Below are positions 50,401-61,227 of a stretch of 64,000 nucleotides of DNA, one piece after another (position 1 is the stretch's first letter; each line of letters begins with the position of its first letter). The notes beneath the pieces were generated by a model. It did no database searches and was not told the origin of the DNA. It saw nothing but the letters and a program-made list of their open reading frames with translations. Both the position numbers and the translations under genes were made by a program. The stretch lies in the NCBI GenBank assembly GCA_037954665.1, contig JBBMOL010000023.1, positions 744,001 through 808,000 on the forward strand, in the 5' to 3' direction. Source of the stretch: Laguncularia racemosa (Eukaryota; Streptophyta; Magnoliopsida; Myrtales; Combretaceae).

Positions 50401-52271
50401 ATTGAAACATAGAATCGAAACGTAAAAACATAAGTTCTTATAACTTATATAAAATAATTTTAAAAAACTGTTGATATGTTTACTATAATTATAAAAAAAA
50501 AAATGAAATATAAGATGGAAATAAATAAATTCAATATAAGTTTTAATTACAACTCATAGTAAAAGTTATATATTTATAGTATAAATAAATTAGCATGATT
50601 TATTATGCTAATGCATAAAATTATAATATGAATAATAGTATCAATATGAAATATATTGTAATATATATTATAATAATAAAATACACAGATAAAAAAAATT
50701 GTTAAGTCCCTTTTCATCATCAAAAGTAAAAAACTATTGTCAACTGTTTTTTCACCATGACCATCATCGCTAACATCTTCATCGTCAAAGTCAACATTAT
50801 TGTTGGTACTGTTATTAATTATATTTTTATATTCTAATTCTAAATCTTTTAAATAATTAATAATATTCATATCTTATGAAAGTTAAATTGTATTTTTCAA
50901 TATTTAGTCTAATTAACTTTAATAGATAAAATTGATAGACTCAATTAAAACGTAAGTTTCTACTAATATGAAAAGGATTCTATACTTGAGTTAACTTGAA
51001 AAGACATCATAAAATCATTATCTCGTAAAATCATATAAATAAAATCGCGATTTTAACAACTATGCCTACCCTTACCAATGAAGAGCTTACTCAAAAATTC
51101 CACAAGAGCATTTGCTACCTCATTCTCTCTCTCCAACCAACCCCCTCCTTCATCTTTAATTTTGAGAACTTTGTTCCTCCTCCTAAAAATGGTAGTGTGA
51201 TGAAAAAAGGAAGTATTTCTATTGCCATAAGACAACCAATTAATTCTTAACCTTTGGTGCCAATACATCTCCTCTCTCTTCCACATCTCATTGATTTGTG
51301 CAATAACCTCCTCTTCATCCTCTTCCACTTCATCCACTTCACCATTCTGCATTTGAGCCAACTTCTTGATGAGTTTCTCTATTTCTTTTTTATTATTAGG
51401 GACTGCCCTTCTACTCTAGTTCAAAAAATACTCCCTATAAGAGCCAAGATTCTTTAGTAAATCTACAAATGCTTCTTCTCCCCCAGCCTTCCAACTTTCA
51501 GAGATAATAGCTTCACATCCATCAACACTTCTCCAAAAATTCTCAATTTTAAATCTTCTTGATCCTAAATGCTTAGAGGGGCTTATATTAAATATGATAG
51601 CAACATGGTATGACCATACTGCAGGAGCATGTATGACTTGTGTTTTAGGATATAGAGATAACCACTCACAAGATCCAAAAGCTCTCTCTATCCTTTCCTT
51701 TATTAGCATGCCTGAAAACCTCTTATTTATCCATGTGATGTTGCCCTTGGTAGCCTAGATCATGTAACTACATATCATTAAACATTTGGTAAAAACCCTC
51801 CACTTGCTTGCTACCCCTTTCCTTTCCTCCACCTTTCTCATAATCCGCCAAAATCTCATTATAGTCACCCACACAAAGCCAAGGCCCAACCATAGAATGA
51901 GACAACAACACTAAATCATCCTAACTCTCCTCCCTAAAGGAAGTTGGTGAGTACACCCAAGTTACAACATCCACAAAAGAACCATCAGCTCTCTTAATTT
52001 CCGACACTATCCAATTTTTACTTGCTTCCATAACATTCACCATCACATTAGTTGACCACCATAATGCCAAACCCCCTGCCAACCCATTTAGAGGAACATA
52101 GAACACTCCATGATAGCGTAGTTTTCTCCTTATTCTCTCCACAAAACTATTTTGATCTTTTCTTTCCATAATAAAAACTAAACTTGGATTTAACTTATTT
52201 ATAAGTTCCGTTAGGTTGCGAATTATCAAGGAAGGACCAAGCCCTTGACAATTCCAACTCATTAGCATCAT
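47458..52271 (-). pseudogene. Broken LINE ORF2 (endonuclease, reverse transcriptase, RNase H)
   Basis: Minus-strand blocks in order. 52271-51921 is the endonuclease N-terminus (MSWNCQGLG signature). 51361-51053 is the pre-RT region (WLSYGNRNTSFFH). 50221-49946 is RT (LGPNGFSRIFYKAYW; the usual APGPDG has decayed). 49793-49362 is RT with SRGLRQGDPLLPYLF and the catalytic HLLFADDSLFF box still intact. 48730-48086 is the zf-RVT region, with CCAFCGEEET and LLCPW. 48093-47854 and 47691-47458 are RNase H (NVDGSW, GGIGGVVRD, then the acidic-site remnants). Breaks occur between nearly all blocks. Confidence 0.92.
50352..51064. mobile_element. 713-bp Mutator-like non-autonomous element nested in the LINE
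   Basis: The element is flanked by CCTACCATTA (50342-50351) and CCTACCCTTA (51065-51074), a 10-base target duplication with one mismatch. Its ends are imperfect inverted repeats: AGATTGTTAAACTTGTGATTTTA at the left against a right end whose reverse complement begins CATAGTTGTTAAAATCGCG. Removing it restores a continuous LINE reading frame across the site, which proves it is an insertion. The interior is AT-rich; an acidic 98-codon antisense frame at 50574-50870 has no recognised relative. A 9-10 bp duplication points to the Mutator superfamily. Confidence 0.82.
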
Positions 52272-52917
52272 GGCTCACGTGTGGCTACTTGAGGCCAGCC
52301 ACCACTGCCATTTTCATCATTATTAGTAGCTTCCTGCACAACCACCTCCACTAAATCATCACAAGACACTTGCATTTGCCTTCCAATCTTCTTTTTTGAC
52401 TTCCTTCCTTTGCCCCCTGATTTCCTTGACATTCTTGTATTCTGTCCAATAGTAAAGAGTTTCTCCACTTCCTCTATAATACCACACTGCCATAATTTAA
52501 GCCTTTTCCTCTCCAATTGGACCTCTTCCTCCCACTTTCTTTTAATGTGCAACTTTTGAAGGGTGCTCACAACCTGCTGGGGATTCAATTCATCTCAAGT
52601 CACCACTATAACTTTAGAAATATTGGCTGACCTGTCCTCATTTTTCTCTGAGGGTAGCTCAACATAGTAAATGGAAGAAGATTTAGCCTCCATAGGTCTA
52701 ATTACAGGGGTCTTAGGAGAAGAGCTTGGAAAGTTTGAATCACTCAAAGGCTTGGTTAGGGTAGAAGGAAAGGAAGGTCTCAAGGAATAGTCACATCTGG
52801 TTTGAAGATAATCATTAAAGAATGAGAGGGTGTAGACGGAGCATTATTTTTTGTGGTGGGTGCAGGGTAAGGTTTCTGAGGACAAATTGAAGGTGATTCT
52901 GAATGTTGAGGTGAAGA

Positions 52918-53809
52918 TTAAGATGGGATTGAAGGAACAACCATTGGGGTTCTCAAAGATAAGGTCACATTAGAATAATGAGTAGGACTTTTATCTATTG
53001 TGGATTCTTGATTAATAGATTCATTACTCGAGAGTTGTTTCCACTCATTATTACTATTCCCAAATTGACTTCCATTAGACCAAAGGCCTCGCCTCACCCC
53101 TGCAGTTCTCAGTCCTAGTTCGAAACCTCCACTAGAGCTCACCTTAATATTACATTGTTTTGCTAAATGTTCCAACCTACCACATGTGAAAACACAAATC
53201 ATAAAGTTCTCATATTTGAACATAATTTTGTATCTCTCCCTTGAACCTCTACTAATCCACATATCCTCCTTCAATGGCTTCAAGACATCTATAGCTACCC
53301 AAATCCTTAAGAAACCCATTCTCATTCCATTTGCTAATCTAATAGGCTCTACATTAATCAACTCCCCCAAACTCGCACCAATAATCCTAGCATTACCCTC
53401 TGTCATTTGATCCCATTTAACTCCACGAACCTGAATCCAAAACATTGCCTCATTTAAGCACACTTCTTGAGTTTACTCCCTACACTCTTTCAGAATAAGA
53501 ATGTGACCAATACCAACCATGGTCCATCATTCACTATTTCTCTCAACGTATTTAGTGAGCTAAACACAATTAGGAACTTGTTAACCCCTAGTGGAGTCAA
53601 AATAACCTCCCATAATCTTCCCACACATTCTGTAGAATGCTCATTTCTACTGGACGATTTAGTGTCTTATCTAAAACGACCTTACCCACCAATAGAAACT
53701 CTACCTCCTCCTGTTTCCCTCCCTCTATTACCAGCTACAAGCAATCCTCATCATTGCTACCAGGCTCTTGAGAAATCAGAGGTTCTTTACCTTTGTTGAA
53801 GCTAGCCAT
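52918..53809 (-). pseudogene. Broken LINE ORF1 (DUF4283 / zinc-knuckle nucleic-acid-binding protein)
   Basis: Starts with MASFNKGKE at 53809 on the minus strand. Early stops interrupt it, but 53463-52918 is open and shows the typical plant L1 ORF1 blocks: FWIQVRGV, RNA-binding LRIWVAIDVLKPLK, and a CCHC knuckle remnant (CVFTCGRLEHLAKQC) with the order C-x3-C-x4-H-x4-C. Downstream 52588-52268 is a basic low-complexity tail before ORF2. Confidence 0.82.
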
Positions 53810-54649
53810 TCTGAAACTGCCCGATAAAGAAGAATATACACAATCGGGACAAAAGATAGGCTCTACGTTAACTAGAAAGACTGATAGAGAATAAGCATAC
53901 AGACAAACTTTTCCGGATAGCCTAACACAAAAGATATGTCAGAATAAGACACAATCTGGAGTAAACAGATTAAGTATTCATGCAAAGAAACTAAGACTCC
54001 TTTTTTATTTTGCAGGTAATGACTGCAAGAAATAAAAGGAAATTGATAGCAAAAACAAAATGCAAGGGACCAATCCGAAGTAATACAGTCGAAAGAGACA
54101 GAAGGATGATCTATTGAGGTCTAAACTGTAACCCATGTTCACTCAGTAATTTGATACAAGTTAATTTTGTATGCACACTAACAATGAAGTCTACTTAACA
54201 CCAAGCTGGAAGGAGATGAAGATGAATTTTTTGTAACTAGTTTATTCATTTTTGTTTTTATTTTTTATATTTTTTGGATGAATTTATGCTAGAGAAAATA
54301 CAATGCAATAGCAAGGAAAATTATAAAACAAAGTATGTTAGAGAAGAGAGAACAATATTCTGCAGGTGACGTGTGAAAAAAAGCACACAAGGTGTGAAAA
54401 GCTTTCACCACCGTGAGAGTGAACTCTCACAAGAGAGGAGCACTCAATTAATGTGTCCATGAGTAATATGAGAAAAGATTCATCGTATATTATTATACAT
54501 TACGTTATATATATAATACATAAATATCAATAATATTTTAATATATATATTAAAATATAAGTAATAATTATTTTAAAAATTATTTATAAATATTAAAATT
54601 TTATTAGTATTTATATATTTTATATAACTTTGATGCATAAAATGAAATT

Positions 54650-54653
<4 letters not shown>

Positions 54654-54684
<31 letters not shown>
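54654..54684. repeat. (AT)n microsatellite
   Basis: About 15 AT units. Confidence 0.95.
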
Positions 54685-54686
<2 letters not shown>

Positions 54687-55287
54687 ATAATAGGGCCACG
54701 CTACGTCACATATATGGAGATTTTTTAGACTTTCCCCTATTAAAGCATTTGTGTTAACCGACAAATGATGAGCTTGAGAAGAATAGATGAAAGCCCTTGA
54801 TTTAGCTGATGAGAGGACACTTGTCTGAAGATTGAACAGATGAAAGTCATTTAGATAGTCACATCAATTCAAATTCAAGTCAAAAGAAGTTAATAACGTA
54901 AGGACCGCAAGTGAAAGTGAAAAATCATGAGTAAAAGCATGGATGAAGACACTCGCATTTCCTTAATTGAGTAATTATCGAGGTTTATCTAGTATTATTG
55001 ATGCATGCATGGAGGGCATTTGTCAAAGGATCAAATAGGAATTATAGGATTATATACGATTAAGGGCAATTGTTAGAGATTGCAACGACAGAATCATATC
55101 AAGAAAATCGACTCTCTCAATTATTAAATACGTATTTGCATTCATGGATTAAATCCCGAGCAAAAGTCTCTTGTAATTAACTGTTGATTAATTTGTGCTT
55201 ATTGATTAAAATCCGAGTAAACATACTCCCACGAACATCATATTTATGTATTTTTCCAGTTGAAAAATGATAAACAGTTAGTGAAAT

Positions 55288-55292
<5 letters not shown>

Positions 55293-55318
<26 letters not shown>
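55293..55318. repeat. (AT)n microsatellite
   Basis: About 13 AT units. Confidence 0.93.
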
Positions 55319-57079
55319 TTGATAAGGTTTAAACTATATTCATCCAATTATTTGGATAATAAAATATATAAAATATTATCGATTTATTTCAAAATTTCGA
55401 TAAATTTTTTTTATATTATTTATCATTTTTTTTTTAGGTTATGTATTTTATTTGAAGAGACTCAAATATAAAACAAAGCTGAAAATATGTTTTGCTCGGT
55501 TTGATTGAGACGGGTATTTTAAATCTGAAATCACAAAAATGCGACAATTGCGCATGGATATCGCTTGAGTGGCTCTATCTTCATCGTTAAGGTTGAATCA
55601 TTAATGGTGTGCAGGCAAATCTGGTAGCACAGTCTTCTTCTTTTAGGACTCGAAGACAGAGATGTCATTGAGTGGGGGCACCCCTCATTAGATGCGATAT
55701 AACTGGTCAAATTAACTTAGTCGGCCACCTCCGAATTACTCTCCACTTATCCTCAAAAGTCAAACATTTATTTTCAAGCCGAAAGTGAGAAAGCCGGGAC
55801 AAAAAAAATTTTACCCTCATTGTGTAAATAATATAAACAAAATATAAGGTTTATATAGGCAATATAAAGTAACATGTAATATAAGAATATATCCATAAAA
55901 CAATATAATTATGGAAGTAGGAAATATTAGCACTAAAAGTATATAAAGTTTTGGATTTCCATGCTTTCAATTCACTTGAAAAAATTTGGCCAAAAAAAAA
56001 AAAATTACTTGAAAATTAGAAGTTTTGATTTCCTTAATTTATTAATTGACTCATCATAAATTTAACTTTTATTTTCTTTTGGTCGGAATGAATTTAACAT
56101 TTAACAGCTCAAATTTGTTAAACAAATCTTAAATGTTGTCATCTACTCTTTCTCTCTCCATTTATTTCTCCATGGAACAAAGCTAAAAAAAAATAAGTCA
56201 TGTTTCTAATCTCTGAGATCTACTTTAAGGAAAAACCCACAAATGGGTAGACTAGGTTTGCTATAGTTTGCATATCGCAGACTCAATATGTTGGAACAAA
56301 GAACATGGAAATTAGGTCAATTTGATTAAGATATGTCTTTAATAGAGCAGACGGTTACATTGGAAAAAGAGAATTTATATTGATTTGACACGTTCATTTT
56401 AAATAAAACCTAAGTTTATCTAAGTATCACATTGTATGTAAAGTTTAAAAATGTTTTTGGCGGAAAATAATTAACCAATAATGTTTTCGACTTTTGCATA
56501 ATCATATCTTTATTCTATTTTTTATTTTAAATAAGCCGGCATTTAGTCCATAAGTAGAGATATTGGTTGTAAATTATATCAATAGAAATTGTTTGCTAAG
56601 TTTCCATTTTCAATTATAGGCAAATGTTAGAATTTTAGTTTTGCTTATATTAGGGATACAATGTAAATTTTAAGATTATCCAAAAGTATGTTAATTGATA
56701 TGTCATGTTAGCACTAGGAAACTGTATATATATATATATATATATGAGGAAGGAAGTTTTTTTCTTTATTTATTCCATAATGGAATTATTCGTAAAATGG
56801 ATTCACCTGTTCATACAATTATAGTACATGTTACTAGACCAAAGCAACACACATACTACCATGAAAAGTAACCATTCAACCACTCGCAACATAATATGGA
56901 ATTTCTCTTAATAAGTGCTCTAGGGCATTTATTAAAATTATTAGTTATTTTAAGGATACTGTAACCGAAACAGCTATTATATTTACAAGACATGTCATGA
57001 TTATTATTTATATTTACTAGACATTTTAGTTAGAAATGCAAAACATTAGCACCAACATCTCAAAACGTCACGAAAAAGT

Positions 57080-57100
57080 TAATAATAATAATAATAATAA
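57080..57100. repeat. (AAT)n microsatellite
   Basis: About seven AAT units. Confidence 0.9.
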
Positions 57101-58189
57101 CAATGGAATGATTTATGACATTGTACCTTGATAAGAAACAACTGTTAAAATTTACAGTGATTAATGTGTTGCCCTATTTTACTATAAGTGGAAGTGTTTT
57201 TTACGGTTGGCAATTATCGATAATTGTTTTGATTATAATGAATCTCATTTTTATTATATTTGAGGAGATAAAACTGTAATAAAAAATAATAATAATTATA
57301 CCCTAGAGTTTTCTAAGATTTTGGATACTAACCAATACAAATCTAAAAGAAATTTCTAGGAGGTCGGCAAGCCCCCTTTGCCGCTTCATGCATGGAAGAG
57401 AAGTTTTAAAAGTGAGTTTGCTTTGCATTAACTCTCATATTAATGACTCTACTTAATGTTGTAGCAAGCGCTGTAACTAGGAATGTTGAGGAGAGGAGAG
57501 GTCCTTGTTTAGAATAGATGTCAATTATCCGATGTAATGCAGATTTAGCGTAAATCTCTATCTACACTTAAAAGAGTCATGATTTCATGAAGAGAGTAAT
57601 GATTGTCAGCAAATCCCATTGGTTCCAGTATAATTGATTTACGCATCCGCAGCCAAATTCAGAATTCACAGTTGGAATTTTATGAAATGCCGTCTTCGAA
57701 ATAAATAATGTCATTTCTACGAGGGAAAGGTGTGGAATTCAACCCTTAATCGTTGGCTTTGTTATGGTGATTAGAGCGATTGAGTAACTTTGTGAGATTT
57801 TAATTGTACGGTCAAATAGATTCATGTGAGCATTGATGGTTATCTAGAAAAGTTCTGATTTCTATTTTTTTTTTTAGAACATGCTTTTACAGGGTGGGGG
57901 GAATACATCATACAATATATCAATATTCTATACAAATTTATACTTTAAAAAGATATGAGTTTTAAGATATTTATATTAACTTTATAAAAATTCTTAGATA
58001 ATATTGAATATAACAAAAATATATTATTATTTTTGAGTTAATACATACTTAAAAACTACTTTATCTCTTCATTGAAGAAAGTAAAACGTTCAAATAAAAA
58101 AGCATATAAAACAAGTTATGTCATTAATTTTAGACAAGTGGACTTAGACTTACGGTATGTTGAAATTTTGTAGCCTTGTTTTGTGACAA

Positions 58190-58390
58190 ATTATTTTAAG
58201 TTATATTATCAAATTTATGATGATGTTTTTGTGAAAAATATATAATTAAAAAATATATGATTAAATTATTAGATACTATCAAAATGATGAATGTACTAGT
58301 TATAAATATGTGGAGAAATTGATAGGTATTTTTAAGTACTTGAACTCAAAATTTTATATTATAACAATGTAATAAAAAATTTCACATATT
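58190..58390. repeat. Dispersed repeat related to 26310-26530
   Basis: Collinear words shared with the spacer between the two duplication copies, same orientation. It is diverged and non-coding; class unknown. Confidence 0.5.
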
Positions 58391-59340
58391 GTATAGAGTA
58401 TTAATTTTGGTATAGTGTTGCACATTATAAAGTATTTTCTAGTTCTAAAACTTAGAAACATATACCTAAATAAAAGATATGAATAGGAACTCATATTCTA
58501 CCTATTCTATAATCGTTCTATTCTAGCAAGTTTTATAAATTGGCGATTTACAAGTATGAGATTCATCTTGTGTTGTTCTTTATTATTTGTAAGAGTATGT
58601 AATTTTTTAAGCACAATTATGTGCATAGTAGAAGTTTCAAATAATAGAGGAATGGACTTAATTGGAATGGGAAACAAAATGACTAATTCATTTTTGTGTC
58701 GACGGAATTATTGATTACATTTGCTCATTATGTTTGGTTGTATTATATACTCTATATATATGTATAACATATAATTTATATATATAGAAGGTAATCTTAT
58801 ACAGCAAACCTAGAAGCTTTGGTATTGTGTCGTTTTGTATGTTTGCTCTTTCTTAAATGTCATCGATCTTTTCTTTCTTTTTTTTTTTTCTCAATAATAT
58901 TAATTCAGTGAAGGATAATTTATATATACATTAAGGAGGTTAGATGATGCCTAATATGATAATCCCTCGAGAAAGTTGGCCATGTTCAATCATCCATTAA
59001 CTGGAGCTTCGCAATGTGTATGATTGACCTAGGATCAATCACATAGGGAGATCTTACTCATCATGTCTCCTCTAAGCACTCATCTGATCATGGATTATTG
59101 TGAGATCAACGTTATATTAGTGAATCTTTATGAATGACTTACTGTATTCCAACTTGATTTTATATCCCGATTTTATGAAACATTATTGTAAATAAATTGA
59201 TAGCAATTAAATTTGAAAGAAAGCATAGTCACGTGCCAGTGAAGGGAAATCGAAAATTAAAAAAAAAAAAAAGGAAGTTCGGCCACGGAGAGGGATTTAC
59301 GAGACCATTATTGCCGATAAATTAAACAGCACAAGAACGG

Positions 59341-59341
<1 letters not shown>

Positions 59342-59368
<27 letters not shown>
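59342..59368. repeat. (AT)n microsatellite
   Basis: About 13 AT units, inside a purine-rich stretch. Confidence 0.93.
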
Positions 59369-59371
<3 letters not shown>

Positions 59372-60754
59372 AAATTGAGAGAACGGCAAGAAGGGAATTA
59401 GGAAGCCAAATGAAAAATGCGAGGACGGCGGAGAGCACCAAGAAGAACTCCACGGAAAAAAAGAAATCCAGAGAGAGCTGTATGGAGGGAGAACTGAAGA
59501 GAAAAGGACGCCACACGAGGTCAATACGAATAGAGATTTGATGACAATTGCAAGAATTCAAAAGGGAACAGTTAGAAAAATTCATGAAAGAAGAAAAAAA
59601 AGGCGAGCACGAAATCGGAATTAGAGATTTCGATTATCAATATTTTCTTAAGTGATTTCTTTACACGCTACAAATTAGAAACTTTAATTTTTTAATAGAT
59701 TCTTCAATAGATTATTTTATGTATTATTTCTATCTATTGATGTATTTTTCTTTATTTAATCATGTACTAAATTCTTTTGTATGGGAAATTATTGAACTCT
59801 AATTACTAATTCATATTTGTTATTTTATTATAATATATTTAGATATTTGAATTATTCTAGTTATGAATCTTGATCCTATAATTATGTGTTTAGGGCTCAA
59901 AATATATGATTATAGAATGTCTTATTAAACTAGAAAGGGATTTAAGATTAGTTAAGATTCTTGTTTAATTGAACTAGTTTAATCGAAAGATTTACTATTT
60001 TTAATTGAACTGAATTTGCAATCAGGGCTTAATGTGGTGTTTTTATTAAATTTTTATTAAAGGAATTTAAAAGAAATTAATTTATAATATTAGTCAATTA
60101 CAATTCAAAAGATGAGTAATTGTAAATTTAAATCTATGTTAATTTGACTAGAGGAATCTAAGAAATTAAATTAGTTGATTAATAATTTAAAGATTCGAAA
60201 GATGATTTAAATCATAATATCATAGAAAGGACTTTAGGACTCGTAAGGAAAATAAAGGACTTTAGCAAATTTATAAGAATAGCTAAGTAGCTAAAGATAA
60301 TTATAATTTAGTTATAATATGATTAATATATAGGTGGATTCAATTTTCCCACTTTCTTATTGATTGAATCAAGAAACATTTATTTTAATGATCATTTCAA
60401 TTTTATTGTTAGTTTTAATTAGCATTAGTATATAATTTTTTATTTTAATAAATTTTCAGGTGCTTATATAATAATAGAATGGATATTGGTTTGGTAATTA
60501 ATTTAATCCCCATAGGAACAATAACTATATTCTTTTTATATTAGTTGACTGATTTAGTATACTTATTAGTATCTATATTTCTAAAATTTTTACGGATCAA
60601 CATGTATTAAAAAGAAAAAGAAAAAAAGTACAAAGGAGTTTGCGGGCATGGCAGACATCAATTTCCGTTTTAATAATTTGATAATAAAAGATAAAGAAAA
60701 CAAAGCTGACCTCTCCCAACCCTGACCTAACTCAGTTATTGGCATTTACAATTT

Positions 60755-60791
60755 TTCTTTTTCTTTTTCTTTTTCTTTTCTTTTCTTTTTT
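60755..60791. repeat. Pyrimidine tract, (TTTTTC)n type
   Basis: Repeated T5C units followed by a T run; a simple-sequence polypyrimidine tract. Confidence 0.9.
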
Positions 60792-61089
60792 TTTTCATTT
60801 TACAATCTAAAACACAAAAACAAAAGCCTCCTTAATTAATGGCCATGTGTTTGATGAGTACAATTAACCAAGAAAGTGCGTGGTTGTTGCTTATTATTGA
60901 TGAATGTGGATGTGCTTGTTTGGATTTGCTTATTATGTACGTCGGTAATCGCGATCTTGTGGGTGCGTGTGAATGTGCATGCTGTACAAATTGTACAACT
61001 GTTTGTCTTCGATGGTGAGCACTAGAGATAATATATTATAGTTTGCATGGTTAGTTTTGCCTTATTATGAAGTTTATTTGTTGATTTTT

Positions 61090-61091
<2 letters not shown>

Positions 61092-61121
<30 letters not shown>
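61092..61121. repeat. (AT)n microsatellite
   Basis: About 15 AT units; a second tract follows within 60 bases. Confidence 0.95.
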
Positions 61122-61124
<3 letters not shown>

Positions 61125-61176
61125 TATCTCGGTCAATGCATGTTTAGTATCTACATCTTTAAATTTAACATTTTAC

Positions 61177-61178
<2 letters not shown>

Positions 61179-61226
<48 letters not shown>
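61179..61226. repeat. (AT)n microsatellite
   Basis: About 23 AT units with one AA interruption near 61189; the longest dinucleotide tract in the window. Confidence 0.95.

Positions 61227-61227
<1 letters not shown>

Larger units (their letters stand above)
47421..53809 (-). mobile_element. L1-type LINE (non-LTR retrotransposon), degenerate, antisense
   Basis: Read on the minus strand, the element starts near ORF1 at 53809 and ends in a poly(A) tail (plus-strand poly(T) at 47421-47434). Domain order is that of plant L1: ORF1 with a zinc knuckle, then apurinic endonuclease, reverse transcriptase, zf-RVT and RNase H. No LTRs exist. A weak target-duplication candidate (TAAGTCTTCTT beside the tail, GAAGTCTACTT near 54186) would put the 5' end near 54185, but I do not rely on it. 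A 713-bp DNA element is nested at 50352-51064. Numerous stops and frameshifts make it inactive. Confidence 0.93.
53830..58189. other. Gene-poor AT-rich DNA
   Basis: No protein-like frame is recognised. It contains (AT)n tracts, two adjacent hairpins near 54394-54430, and a more balanced patch at 55540-55770 that I cannot assign. The first few hundred bases may still be LINE 5' UTR. Confidence 0.5.

Noticed and set aside
50574..50870. 98-codon acidic frame as a possible gene in the nested element
   Set aside because: It resembles nothing I know and its hydrophobic tail is translated AT-rich repeat, so coding is unsupported.
59297..59585. Antisense 75-87 codon frames rich in Phe, Ser and Ile-Tyr repeats
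   Set aside because: The Ile-Tyr run is the (AT)n tract translated, and the rest is a purine-rich stretch read backwards.
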